Below the pieces are notes generated by a model that saw nothing but the letters and a program-made list of their open reading frames with translations, did no database searches and was not told where the DNA came from. This document shows, one piece after another, positions 20,067 through 35,000 of a DNA stretch of 64,000 nt. Source of the DNA: Tridacna crocea. Taxonomy: Eukaryota; Mollusca; Bivalvia; Cardiida; Cardiidae. A program made the position numbers and the translations under genes. Where the stretch lies: the NCBI GenBank assembly GCA_943736015.1, contig OX031065.1:16273427-16337426 (forward strand). Direction: 5' to 3'. The first letter of the stretch is position 1, and each line of letters opens with the position of its first letter.

Positions 20067-23000
20067 GTAAGGCGGATCAGACTTCAAGTATCTCAGTCAG
20101 ACCTGGCATTAATGAAATTAAGGGCCAAATTAAGAACCATTTACATATTTAGCGAATGGTGATAGCCAGCACTTTCATAAAGGTCTAGAGATAAATCGGC
20201 CCAAAACACTCTCATCTTACCTTCGTCTTAACCTTTTACCAAACGACAAACTTTTGGACTAGACCAAATTGAAAGCATTTGCAGATGACAATTAAACTCT
20301 TGCTGAAACATAGCCAACTTTCACGGACATGCCTTATCAGCAGTCTCGCATATCAACAAATCGATGAAAAAAAAATCGATATCATACGTAAAGGTCCGGG
20401 AGTTTCCGGAGTTTGGCGAACTTACATCGTGTATACAAATAATCGTTATTCAATAGCCTGCAGCGATAAAAGATAAGAGAAACGTAACATTACGTAACAG
20501 TGGCCTGCTTCAAATTCACAATCTTTGCCTAGACGGTATATCTGTCCTGGCATTTTTTTTTCCCTGATTTTAACCTAAACCCTTTGTCTGGTACAGTACA
20601 GTGTGGCTCTTGAATATCAGTACCAGACTGCACAAAATGCGCACCCTTATTAGACTCAACAGCATATTGGAACAACACCTCCTGATAAAGCGAGATTTTT
20701 CTTGAGAAAAGAAAATTGAAATTGTTATGTTTCAGCATTATTTGTCGGTTTGTAATTCATTTATCCTCGGATTAAGGGTTAACTTTTGATTCTCTGAGAC
20801 ATAAACTGATCGGTCCTAAAACTGCTCTCGACAAATGCACTTTTTGTAGTCTGATCCTGAAATCTAATCCGTTCAAATGCACTTTTACTGACATTGTAGA
20901 TTTGATAACAGGCTGCACAAAACAAGCTGTCTGATCTTGGACCTGATCGATTCTATATGTCGAAAATTATTTTGGTTAGAAAAAAAATCTTTGATATTCA
21001 TAGCAAAATCAACAAGTTGAATTCAGCAGAAAATTCGGCGTTTTGAGAATACCAGTTTCACACTAAAGCAATCTAACGGACCTGAGAAAAATGGCTTTTG
21101 TAAACTTTGCCGGAGAGGGAGAAAATTTTCTCCTGTTCCTAAAATGTTCTACCTTTTCAAAGACAGACATTATCATTTTGTATATGTTTTTCACTTGGTG
21201 CTGTCCAAAATTTCGTCATTCGGTTTTTTTTTATGAGAAGATTTGTTTTATGTGGCAGTTACATGACCTATCCGACCCTGAGAAAGAAAGACCAATCCGA
21301 CCCTGAAAAAGCAAGCACGGACAGGAGAAAATACTTGTGGTGGACAATTTCTCATTTTTCCTAGGGATCGTATATAACATGTTTTCTACGATTACCACAG
21401 TGTTTTCTACCCTTTCGAAAGGGTATTTTTCGTCTGTAAGTTCTTTCAACTTGAAAAAAACAAAACAAAACAGAATCATAATATATTTTGTCGTTTAGTA
21501 AATAGCTAATGGTTATATCTTGATTGGGTAAACTTTGTCTTTTGTGTGCATGTGTGGTTTGATGGTTTTGATTTTTATAATTTCTGCTTTCTACGATTTT
21601 TAAAAGAAAAAAAGGTTGGGAAGGCGGAGAAATAAAACTGTTATAGCACATAAAATAATTTCACCGGCTGCTCAGAACCATTAGAGTAAATTTTCATGGT
21701 TTTACACAGACGAAAAGTTACAGATTCGGCATATAAAAAAGCATTCATTCAAAGTTGGTTTTCATCGAACAAATAAAAGAAAATGGTACTGTGTTGCGCC
21801 GATTTGTATTTTGGCTTAATGAGGGATGTTGCATTTGCTTACAATGTCTACTACTATCAATTAATGTATTAAATGTATTAAGATGTTTCCATTTTGAGTG
21901 AGTCTAAAAGCTGTTTAAGTATAAGTATTTCGGAACAACTTGGGTCTATCTATGCACTAAACTACATTTTTATACATAAAAGTAGGTCCAAGCTATTACC
22001 GGTATTATCACACAAGTTTAAAAACCTGCAGATGTATTATATATACTTAAGATTCTTTTTATTGCATCCGAAATGGGGCAAAAATGTGCTCGAGACTCAA
22101 CAGAAAGTTACTAAAAGGTTCCTGTTGAAAGTAACAGATCAGAACTTGTGAACTGATCCGATGGTACACTCTAGCGCCGCTTACAGGCATGATAAAGATA
22201 AAAAGGTATTTCTTCCTCTAAAAAAGTTATGTACGGTGTCATTTCAACTAAGCATCAGTAGAATTCACCAGCAAGCTGTGTTAAAAACTGGTTTCAAACC
22301 AAGATACATGTAGATCATTCTTAATGCAAGGTTGATTGAGTACTATCTCTTGAAATAATAAATAATGATTATGCAGCAGGTAACTTTTTCAGTTACTGGT
22401 AAAGGAGAAGTAGCTTGTATTATTCCCATTTCCGTGTACATGCATGGTCTATGTCATTTTTTTTTCCATCTTTTATTCGCTCATAGCGGTTATGCTTTTT
22501 GCAGGTTGCATCGTTTTAAAGATGGAAGAACCTCAATGTTTAGGCTAATTCTTCCAATGAACAATTAAAATATTAAAGATGTTAAAGGGGGAGACATTTG
22601 AAAGAAGGGAGAAAATATTTGATTTATGTTAAAGAAAAGTTGTCAATTTTGATCTAGTGTTGTCATTCTTTGAATGGTAAATACTCTTTGCAGGAGAAAC
22701 CGATTACGTGATGTAGACAATATTGTTTGAAAAGTAGAAGATAACTTGTAAAAAGATAATGCGCCTGTTTCCATATTTTATCCTAAACAATCAACAGCAG
22801 GGTCGTTAGATGCCGTATTTATACAGTAACAGGTTAAGCTTGTTATTTGAATCTTAACCAAAAGACAAAATTTCAGACTTGTTCACAATGAAGTAATTTT
22901 CTTAAGACAAATAAAGCATGGAAAAAGTGGAACTTATCTTTTATTGAGTTAAAAATAGCGTAAGAAAATGAGAAAATATTGGCAACCAGCTTTAAAATCT

Positions 23001-26000
23001 TTTTCTTCAATGTTTTCAAGGCCTTCTATGTGATACGACAGATTAAAGACCTATGTGAAAAAAGCAAGGAAACATGAGTTTGTGAGCTGTCGCCAGAAAA
23101 AAAAATTATAAGGCATTAATTTCTAAAAAGCTGAAAAGTTGAAAAAATCATCAAACGTACATTTCATATGTCAATCTTAATCATTGTAAAAGGAAATAAT
23201 GTCATAAGTATTAAATTCTGGTCTTTTAGATAAATAGGATACATAATAAAACATCTTAAGGATTCTGTCAGGATCAAACGGTATTCGATCTGAAAACAAC
23301 CCGGATATAAATTCCAGTGTATAATCATGTGGATACATGTATATCATAAACATAGCAGGGGGTCCGTTTGTCAATGAAACATTACATAACACAATAAAGA
23401 TACCCGGCTGGCTTATCTAACAGAAAGACTCGGCCATTATCGGCGAAGTCCGGCATAATCCGAACGTTCACGGAAAAAGAAAAAAATAGGATAGTGGCAT
23501 TAAAAAACTGTAAAAAGGACCAAAAGTTTATTTTTTTAAATGACTCAAAATTATACCATTTGAAAGAGAAATGAATAAAGTAACTCACTCCACTTGAGAT
23601 AATTTTGACTTTTCAACACAAAGAAAGAAAATTAAACAAATATTACAGTTTTTGACCTCGGAAAATGCGTTTTTCCTCTTTATTCTATATAAACCATACC
23701 TACAATTTTTAAGTTAAAAAAGGACCAAAAGTTTCCTTTTAGAATTTTTTCAAACTAAGTTCATTTGAAAGAGAATAAATTGACTTTTCTTACCTCACTT
23801 GAGATAATTTTCAATTCTGAAAATTGATGAAGTTATAAGCGTTTATTTACCTAGGCCCTTCATAATTCTATATAAGAAAGTGCAGGTAAAATTGGCCGAT
23901 ATCGTTTTTTCCATGTCCGCGAAAGTTGGCTATGGATGATTTCTGTCAATGAGAGGGTAAAAACATTGTGGGAAAAGGAGAAAATGCTGGTTACCAGCAT
24001 TTTCTTCTTTTCCCACAATGTTTTCAAAAGGCTACTATTCCAGACCCGTAAAAAGCAGGGATTGTTTGGGAAAGGGTTAAGGGGAGTTGCAATGTTATTT
24101 TTTTTTTTCATTGTTTTTCCACCCAATCACAAAAATGACATCAGAGCACCCATCAGACTGAATGGGCTCTCTTCTTTGACAATAAAGTCTACCCTCAGTC
24201 TTAAGGTCTGCTCCATTGCTTTTTTTGTTACTGGTCTTCGCATACAGGTCTTCACATCAAGCCTCTTTAAAGACATTTGGAGTTGATAGGATTTTACCCA
24301 CATCTCTTCAAATGGCTCTATGTGACAAAATTTCCAATGACAGCAAATAAAGTGAGAATGGATCATTAGATAAATGATTAGTCTTAAATGTCACACAAAC
24401 TCTGCTGCAAATTACTAATTAAATCAATGGAAATGTACCTTTTTGCCCAACATGAATAAATTCAGTGTAATTTATGAACAACTTACCTGGCAACTACCAA
24501 TAAACAGACATGCACACTCCACGGAATTTGAATTTTGTACAGTCTGGTTCTATATCCATCACAGCCATTTTCGTACAAGATGCCTTTGTCAACAGCGGAA
24601 TTCCCAACTAAACGGTACTGTAGCGTGTTAGAGATACTGTGATATCTGCAGAGACATGCATATTGATGATATCACCATGTTTTGATTTCTGGTGCATTCC
24701 TTGTGTTTCTTTATTATATAGGGGAGTATTTTTTTCTTACATATTTCATCATACATTTTTATTATAGAATGTCATATTCCTGTGATGGTGACTGAACTCT
24801 TTACCAAATGACAAAATTTTGGAATAGTCCAAATTGAAAGCATTTGCAGACGACAACAAAAATTTGAACCAAACATTAAAAATGAATTTGGAAAGGGAAG
24901 AAAACATTGTAGGAAAAGGAGAAAATGCTGGTTACCAGCATTTTCTCCTTTACCCACAGTGTTTTCAAAGGCTGTCTGTCTCGGGGTCATTAAAAGTCGG
25001 GATTTTGAAGTAAAGAGTTAATGCTTGGAATATGCATTATGGAGATGCATGAAACCTCATTTTGCCAGAGCATACTGGTACTCATGTTTATTTACATTTT
25101 TTTTCCCTTTTTTGTAAGGTACCCAGGGAGATTTATCAAAGATCCAAAGTTCTAGTGTAACAAGTAAAGCATCTCCAGTTGTCATCCAGCCACAGCCAAT
25201 TAAACATGACCCGGAGGTGGAACATCATCTCTTACAAGTTCTCGATGAAGTTGACTTAGAAATTCCCTGTAGTTCAGACAGTGTTGCTGATAAAACATCC
25301 AAGTCCCTCGGCAGACCTGCTGACATCAGCATGGTAGAAAACCTTCTTCAGAAATTTGCAGCACAACAGATCATTGTGTTAGTGAGATTTTCTAATTATA
25401 TGTTAACACTTACAAAATTGTATATTTTTCAGTTTCAAAGAATTTACAGACAATATAGTAAATGTGGCTCAAATTATGGAACTTGCCTTTTATGGGGAAA
25501 AAAATATCATGGAAAAGGATAAATGTTATTTGTCAATAGAGTGTGATAGAGGGTTAAAGGAGCCATTTCAGATTTTTGTAATAAAGACGTCTTTTAACCT
25601 TAACCACACAATCCATGGTTTTACCGACCCCGAGAAGTTGGCCCTTTGAAAACACGTTTGGAAAAGGAGAAAAAATGGTAACCAGCACTTTTTCCTTTTC
25701 ACACAATGTTTTCTAGACTATCTGATTCAAATCTCATAATATATGTATTGTTCTGTGCATGTGCTTTCAACTTGGACCCGTCTAAAATATTTTCTTTGGG
25801 AAAGCATTAAATTGTTTAGAGTGGCAATTGTTGATTAAACATCACTGAATAGGTTAGAGAAGTATAAGGAGAAAAAGACTGGCGGTACATCCTCAATGGG
25901 ACATGTAGCTGTACAACTCTCTACATTTAGAGTAAATTTTAGACTCATTCAATTTCCATGTACTTGTGGACATTGATTAGATGTGGCTAAATTGATGAGT

Positions 26001-29000
26001 TTTCTCTGAGAGGGTCCTGATAGAAAAAGGAGAAAATGATGGTCAGCAGCATTTTCTACTTTTTCCACAATGATTTTAAAGCCATCTCCAGCTGGGCTGT
26101 GAAAACTTAAGGTTGTGTGGTAGAAGATTTTAGATATGTATAGATTTAATGGAGATTTATGCAGTTTATTTGTTAAAACTTTCTATCTTTCAATCCTAAA
26201 TTTTGTCTTGTGGCAAAGAGTTGATAAAAGATGGACCTTTGAAAATATTTCAGGATCACGGATGATGACAAGAAATCAAGGAAAGGACAGCTTATCATTC
26301 AGTCTATTGACCTGTCAAAGGTAATAGTAATTTTGCTGTTTTGTTGTATACATGTACATTTTTAATGCTTTACCTGGTTTTCTTCCTAACACTTGAAAAC
26401 TATGGGAAATGGAGAAAAATGATACTTACTAAGACTCCTTTTTGGCAAAGTCCCCAAAAGTCATGTCCCTGATGGTTTCATATGTGGTTAGTCCTTCTCG
26501 GACAGAAATTTCAGACTTGTTGGAACTGAAGGCATATGCAGGTAAAAAATTGATAAGGCTCAGGCAATTAGATTTATCATTGAAAGAGTTGAAATATTTT
26601 GGGAAAAGGAAAGAATGTTGTTCCTGGCACTTGTTCCTTCTCCCTAAGTTCTAAAGAAAAGTTCTCTTCAGCAGGGTTGCTTTACCCTTTACCAAACAAC
26701 AAAGTTTTACACAAGTCCAAATTGAAAGCACTTGCAGATGACAAAATTAGAATACCTCAAAAATTGAAATTTGTTTTAAGAAGGGTAGAAAACATAAGAA
26801 AAAGAAAAAATACTGGTTACCAGCTTTTTCTGCTCTTCCCACAATGCTTTCATAAGATTTCTGTCTCAGGGTCATAAAAATGAAGGGTTGTTTGGTAAAG
26901 ACTGAAACAGGTGATTGTTGAATAGAGGGTTGAAAATGTATAGATTGGAGATTTTTTTTTTTTAACTTTTGAAGAGTATTATAATAATGATAATTGTAAG
27001 TTTATCAATAAAACCTACATGTATGTTGTGGGTACTCACTGTGGACACTCACCAGAAATGTCTTGATAACTGGCTAGTAGCTTCCCATGAATGCTATGTG
27101 AAGGACTGGTGAAAGATTCTGTGGAAAGCATAGATAGGTGTACTGACCCCTGCAGTACAACTGAAATAATGTTTGAAATGGTGTTGAGCTTTCAACAAAT
27201 GATAAAAATGTAGACTGGTCCAACTTTACCTCTTTCCCAAATAAGCCCTGGTTTTTACATGTCTGGAGTACAAGCCATTAGAAAACACTGTTGGAAAAGG
27301 AGAAATTGCTCGTAACGAGCAATTTCTCCTTTCCTACAGTGTTTTCTACCCTTTTGGAGAACTTTCTGCCATTTTTATCTAATTTAGAATTGTTGTCTGC
27401 AAACTCTGTAAATTTGGAAGAGTCTTAAATTTATCGTTTTGTAAAGGGTTAAAGCATTTGCAGAGGACAAGTTAAATGTGGCTCAATTGGTGGAACTTGC
27501 CTTTGATAAGGTAGAAAACATTATGGGAAATGGTTACTAGCATCTTCTCCTTTTCCCATAATGGTTTTGGAAAGCTTCCTCCTCAGGTTGGTTAAAATTT
27601 ATGACTTTGTTGGAAAGGGTTAAACACCAAACAAACAAAACACTAGAGTAATGAATCAATACTTGTTCATTCTGTAGCTCTCAGCTATGATAGAGGATAG
27701 AAAAGAAGATGGTGGGCCAGATACAAAGAAAAGGAAAAGAGAAGAGTAAGTTCATGAAATCTTTTGCTAAAATCCTTTTTTTCTTCAACCCTAGACCTAC
27801 CACATCTTAACCCACCACCACACAATCCCTACTTTTGACGCCTCTGAGAAAGAAACCTTTAGAAAACATTGTGGGAAAAGGAGAAAATGCTGGTAACCAG
27901 CATTTTCTCCTTTTCCCACAATGTTTTCTACCCTTCACAAAACAAATCTCAAATTTTCAGTCACTTTTATTTTTTCGTCAGACGTCTGCAAATGCTTTCA
28001 ATTTGGACAAGCCTAAAATATTGTTGATTGGTAATGAGTTAATTGTTGGCAATAACAAAAGTAATCTTTGTCATCTTTTATGCATGAAGTGTACATAACC
28101 AAGACTGCAAATCAAGCATCAGAGAGTGTAAACTGGATCAGTCTAAATGTATGAAATCACGGCTTTACCACACAATCCAGACTTGACGACCCAGAGAAAG
28201 AAGCCTTTTGAAAAAGGAGAAAATGCTGGTATCCAGCATCCTTTTCCCACAATGTTTTCTACCCTTCACAAAACAGATTTCAAATTTTCAGTCACTTTTA
28301 TTTTGTTGTCTATGCAAATGCTTTTGATTTGGAAAAACCTAAAATTTTGTCTTTTGGGTATGAATTAAAGACATTTTGATAAGAAAAAATTACAGTGGTA
28401 AACAGAAAATAAGTGTCATTTTTCACTTTTCTCCCAACATCTTGATAGCCAATATACATACCTTCACTGCTTTTTTCGAGTTTGATTCACAGGTACCAAG
28501 CCTTTATGTTTAGCAGTGAGAAATGAATGTGTACTGTTGAAATGACTATTATTAATCCTTGGAGACAATTTTGCAGAGTTTGAAGTAAAACCAGGGACCC
28601 CAAGGTTTGGAGCCTTCTACATACACAAAATTTACTGAAAACTGTAAATGTAGTTGACAAATATCTGGAGTGATGAAGATCAAACTTTTGGCATGGTTCA
28701 GGTGTAGTTCCTCTGTGTTTTCAGCACTTATAGGTCGGGGTTCATGTGCAATTATCTAAATTATTGTCTTTTATTGATCTAGTCCAGAGGAAACCGATTC
28801 CACCCAGCCTTCAAACAAACAGTCCAAACTCTCAAATATACCAGATGGCAGTTTAAATTTGGAGGTAATATTTAATAGGCTTGATGCATTTTTGTTAAAC
28901 TTAACTTCATATATACCATAATTGTATCTCACTTGTTCATGTACCTCTTGGCTTTTATAAGCGCAGGAGTAGGGCTTTGAAGTGTAATACCTACTATTGA

Positions 29001-32000
29001 CGACCCTGGGAAAGAAGTCTTTAGAAACATTGTGGGAAAAGGAGGAAATGCTGGTAACCAGCATTTTCTCCTTTTTCCACAATATTTTCTGCCCTTCACG
29101 AAACAAATTTCTAATTTTCAGTCACTTTTATTTTGTTGTTTGCGAATGCTTTTGATTTGGACAAACCTAAGATATTGTTGTTTGGTAATGAGTTAAATTT
29201 GTATGCAGATGGAGTTGAAGCCTACAGGTTTTGAATCCTACACTGTAGCACTAAGCCTTGCAGGACCCTTTAAGTTGCTTAACCCTTTACCAAACAACAA
29301 AATTTTAGACTGGTCCAAATTGAAAGCATTTGCAGATGTCAATGTAAAAATGACTGAAAATTTGAAATTTTACATGCAGTGTATTTGCTTCTTTGATAGC
29401 AAAAGAAATATGAAAAAAAATACTTATATAATAATAATAATTTTCCCAAAATGTATTCAAAAGCTGTCTTATTAACGGTCTAGTTTAGAAACCGAATGAT
29501 TAATGTTTATAGAGTCTTTTGGCTGCCCAGACATCGAAGGAAAGAGAGAGCAAGAAGATGACTGAAGAGATTTTACAGTTATTAAGTATACCTACAGCAA
29601 AGGAACAAAGTTTGTTAGAAAGGTTTAAATCTCAAGGAGGTAGGTTTTTATTTGTATTGTTCTTTAACCCTTCACCACACAATCCAAGTTTTAACAACCC
29701 CTGTGGGAATAAACTGTTAAAAAATAGTGGGAAAAGGGTGAAATGCTGTTAACCTTTTCCCACAATGATTTCTAATCCATCATGGAAAATCCCACCATGT
29801 AAGCCACATTTCATTATTTATGTTGTCTGCAAATAGGTTTGCAGACAATTTATACAGGTCTAAAGATTTTTCTTTTGAGTACTTTAATCTTGAAATAAAC
29901 CATGTAGTCAAAAAAAGAATGGTCTTGATCTGAAATTGACATACTGTTGTTGATATAGATTTAGGAAAGCTGCATCACTGATTTCACACCGTTATTTAAT
30001 TTGGGTGTCGTTTGGAATAAAATTGCATCATTGACGCAGGTTTTGTGCATCATGGAAATCCCAGGGAAAGTATTACAGAAAAAGAAGCCATTTCTTGTAG
30101 TTCTATTCAATACCTGGAATTTTTTGTGTACATCAGTTTTTATGCTTCAATTTTCTTCCTTGTGCCAAGGAAACTAAACAGTTAATTACTGTGTCTATAA
30201 TATTTGACATTTTAGAACAGAAAATGCTATAAGATTGTACAGGTAACAACTATTTTACTGCATTTCTACCTTTCTTTCAGTGTAAGGTAGCCACTACTAA
30301 TTTGCTTATTTTTTACAAATGTTTGAGAAGCAAATGGTAGTATGTTTTGTCAAAACAATGTAATTATACACCATATTTCTAAAGCATTGCTGACGTAGAT
30401 TTCCCTTTGAAGTTGACTGTCATAATTGATGATCACAGCAATTATGTTTGGAACTATGGTTTTCTGTTATCTACACTCCTGTCAAGGAAATTTCATGCAA
30501 ATTTCAGTAAACATATACATGAGGAGACCTATGTTTATGCGCATCATGAACAAAAATTCTACAAATACAGTTCTGAATTGAAAGGAATTTGACATTTGTT
30601 GGCTATCAGGGTACATGTAATATTTTAGTAAACTTGTCAGCATTGAAAAAAGGATTGATAAATACCCATTCTCTCTAGACTTGATTCATAAAATTTTATC
30701 TCAAATACCAATGCATGTCAGATCTGCTAAATCTTAACTTGTCTTATTTTTATTTATTTCTAGGCGCACAGCTACAGGAGTTTTGTCCATTTGGTACAAA
30801 GGAAGAATGTGTGAAAGTTGGACAGACAACAAGTCCATGTAAAAAACTCCATTTCAGAAAAATTATACACAAACATACAGATGGTAAGTTACAGTTTACT
30901 GGATTTTTTGTGATGAATATTAAACCTGCTTTACCCATTCAACCTGCTTTACCCTTTACCAAACAATCTTGTGTTTAAACCCTTTACCAAACAATCTCTG
31001 GTTTTACAACCCAGAGGAAGAAGCCTTCTGAAAACATTGTAGGGAAAGGTAAAATGCTGGTAACCAGCATTTTCTCCTTTTCCCACAATGTTTTGTACTC
31101 TTCTTAAGTTTCAAATTGTCAATCACATTAATTTTGTCGTCTCCATATCCTTTCTATTTGGACAAGTCTAAAATTTTGTTGTTTGGTAAAGAGTTAATGA
31201 CCTAGAGCTGAACCAAGTAGTGCAGTCAATAGCATACTGGAATTAAAACAAGAGTGTTGCTGATTCAAATCCCCAGCTCAACCAATAGCTTTACTAGGAT
31301 TGATGATAGGCATTGTGACAAGATTCATTCCTTGCTTTCAACAAATCATTGTGTTGATAATCTTTCATGGAAAGCAGCCAGTAGCTTGGGAAGAAAATTG
31401 TGCATAAACCTGGAAAACGAAACTCAGTTAAGTATAGATATATATGCACTGCCTGCCACAATATTATGGAAATAACACTGAAAATAGCCTGAACACAAAC
31501 TTGAATTGATAAAGAAAACTTTTGGAAGAATTATTGAAATGAGAGATTTTTATCTTTCTATGAGATGACAGAATTTTGAACTTTTCCAGATGCATACTAT
31601 TGGCTGGCATCAAACTTGATGTGCCTCAAATTCTTTAATTTGTCTTGAAGGGGTAGAAAACACTGTGGGAAAAAGAGAAAATGCTGGTTACCAGCATTTT
31701 CTCTTTTTATCACATGTTTTCTAAAGACTTCTTCTACTGGGTCGTTATGACTCGGGAAAGATTAACTGAATGAACATTACGAATAGTGAACAGAAAGTGA
31801 TCATGGATTATCCCTTTACCATGCAATCAAGGGTTTAAGACTAGAGAAGGAAGACTTTTGAAAACATTGTGGGAAAAGGAGAAAATGCTGGTAACCAGCA
31901 TTTTCTCCCTTTCCCACAATGTTTTCTACCCTATCAGAGGGAAAAAAATGATAATTTGAGCCATTTTCATGTTGTAGTTTGCTACTAATTTCAGTTGAGG

Positions 32001-35000
32001 AAAGTGTAAATTTTTGTTGTCTGGTAGATAACCAATAAAAAGTGTCATAAAGGGCGATAATTTTGATAACTTGCTATCTTTTCTTTCTGTACTTTCTTTC
32101 AGAATCTCTTGGAGATTGTTCCTTTTTAAACACATGTTTCCATATGGATACCTGTAAAGTAAGTGGGCTTAAATAATATGAAAATCTTTCAATTGAAGGT
32201 CCAATAGCAGCCAACAGTAAACAACGTGGGTGTAAAAATGTCCTAGAGTTTGAATGATACTATTTAGAAATTTTGATATATACGAGATGACAATCTGGTA
32301 TTGTATGGTCAGTCGAAGTCTTAGTTGCTAGCAGAAAAATGAGATTAAATCCAGGTGACAAGTAAACCTAATTTTAACTTTTTTTTTGTCTGCCAGCCAC
32401 TAACTATTGGACTGACTATATAACAACAGTTTGTCATCTTCGCAATTCCCATACTTCTCATTGGTATACTTTAAATGTAAATGCATTTTAAACTGGCTCG
32501 GTTTATTTTTGGTCACTATTGGGCTTTTAAGTTTTTACTAAATGACAAAATTTTTGATTGTTCCAAATTAATAACTTATTTGCAGATGTCAAGTAAGATA
32601 TTGCTCAAGTGAAAGCATATGTCATGGAAAAGATCAAGAACATTATGGACAAATGGGAAAATGCTGTTCCAGCATTCTCTACTTTGCCCACGATGTTTCT
32701 ATAGCTCTTTATCATTATGGTTGAAATGAGGGAATGAGCAGGAAAGAGTTATTGACCTTTTGATTGTAAAATGAGAGAAATAGAACTATTCAGTCACTTT
32801 ACCCAACAATCCTGGTTTCTACAACTCTGAGATACAAGCCTTTTGAAAACATTGCGGGTAAAGGAGAAATGCTTGTTTGCCAGCATTTTCTCTTTTTCCC
32901 ACAGTGTTTTCTACCATTCTGGAAACAAATACCACCTTTTTGAGCTACAATTATTTTGTTTTCTGCTAGTGCTTCCGATTTGGACCGGTCCAAAATTATG
33001 TTGTTTGGTAAAGAGTTAAATTCCTTTTGCAAGAGCATGGCACATAATTCATCACTGGATTGTTTCTGTTTGCAGTATGTGCATTACCAAATAGACTATC
33101 CAGAGGACGCACCTAAAACACAGGTAGCCAAAAAAGATGCCATGTCTACAGTCCCAAAATCTAGTGACTCTTCAGAGCAAGTGAACATGTTTCCTCCACA
33201 AGTATGTAGAACTAAAAACTTTCATGCCAAGCTAGGTTATACAGTCAGTAGGGAACATGACTTGAGAACAGGGAGTTGGCGAATGACATCTCCAGCCTGG
33301 CTAATATCTCTCCAAGGATTGATGATGATCATTTGTTCCTCTCTTACCACTGATTATTGTTTTGGCAATTGCTATATGGGAATTAAAGCAGGGATGTTTT
33401 TCTAAAGGCTATTTTGCCAATTCCGCTAGGGGAGAATATTGTGCAAATTTCTACGAACAGAAAATCCAGTGAAGGTGCAATTGGCACCACAATATAATTG
33501 AATTGATGTTAAAAATGACATTAACCCATTACCACACAATCCCTACTTTTGACGCCCCTGAGAAAGAATCCTTTTGAAAACACTGTAGGAAAAGGAGAAA
33601 ATGCTGGTAACCAGGATTTTCTCCTTTTCCCACAGTGTTTTCTACCCCTCCCAGAACAAATTTCAATTTTTCAGTCACCTGTATTTTGTCGTCTGCAAAT
33701 GCTTTCAATTTGGACCAGTCTAAAATTTTGTTGTGTGGTAAAGAGTTAAGGTAGTTCCCTCGTCATGGAAAACAGTCATTACGACAAATAATATTATCCT
33801 ACATAATTTGCTATTATTAAAGATGAGTACTATTGTACTACTTTAACTGAGCTACTTTTTCCTTTTTTTCTGTCTTTTAATCATTATTTATAAATCTAAA
33901 ACCCCTATGGTTACTCTCATTATATAGGGAGATAACAATTACCTCCCTTCTTACGAAACTAAAGTATCAACAAATAATTTCAAGATAGACATCAACAGAA
34001 ATGTAGGTTTCCAGCATTTATTCTCTGACATGGTTTTCAAAGACTGCTTTCTTAAAGAATGGAACTGTTTGGCACATTCTGATTTTTGTTTACCTACGAC
34101 GATGTTTTTTCATGTTTTTGCTAGTGGATCCAGTGTGATATCAGATTTATAGATATGACTGTACTGGGTAAATGTGCTGTGATAATGGCTGATCCTCCCT
34201 GGGATATCCATATGGAGCTTCCGTACGGGACCATGAGTGATGATGAGATGAGACAGATGCCTGTCCCGCTTCTACAAGATGAGGGCTTTATTTTCCTGTG
34301 GGTCACAGGAAGGTGCGTATACCTCATGTTCTACCTTGACATTGTTAATTGTATGGGAAGGAGGCAGGGTACTTGGAAACTTGTTCAAAGCTTTGGAATA
34401 TTGCCTTGAGCTGAAGACAAGGGGACAACTTAACCCAGCACAGCCATGAAAAATGTCTTTAATGAACTGCTAAGAAATTTCTTATGATCTGATTGGTTAA
34501 CATGCTGGGAACATTATATATCATTTACCCTGGCAAAAGCCACATTTAAAGCCACTTTCCCTTTTGAGTGTCCAGGAAACAACACTACACTTGCAACACA
34601 ACATCCAAAATGGTGGCATCAATCGATCACCAGACTGCAAATTAATGCACCAAACTGCATATTTTAGTGACATCACTTCCCAATGATGTCAGTTTTCATT
34701 GAATATGGGCATTCAGAAGTGAATTCATGAGATTGTAAAACAGGAAAATTTTGCTTAACAAACTTTGAAAGGGAAAAACTTTGCAGTATAATAAATTTGT
34801 TGTAATGGCAGGTGGCAGGGCACTTGGAAACTTTTTCATGGCTGTGGTTAATCATGTCGCCCCGAGCTGAAGGCAAGGTGATGACATGATTCACCACAGC
34901 TGTGAACAAGTTTCCAAGTCCTCTGCCTCCTGATTGTACAACTAATAATGTTCCCTAGAGCTTGCCAGTGGACAGCAACATACATCTAGAACATATTATG

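Larger units (their letters stand above)
20067..25118 (+). other. METTL3 intron 1
   Basis: 5.05 kb. It holds a T1 right-arm fragment at 20228-20292, degenerate T1 pieces at about 21078-21500 and 22830-23040, a T1 core copy at 23950-24081 and a full T1 at 24791-25021. I see no other gene in it. Confidence 0.8.

Noticed and set aside
25378-25522. Read-through extension of METTL3 exon 2
   Set aside because: The open frame continues past 25377 but loses similarity to METTL3, and only a phase-2 splice at 25377 joins exon 3 in frame.
32799-33038. Frame overlapping the region before METTL3 exon 9 as a coding exon
   Set aside because: It is a T1 copy. The true exon begins at 33076, where the protein matches METTL3 and the phase fits.
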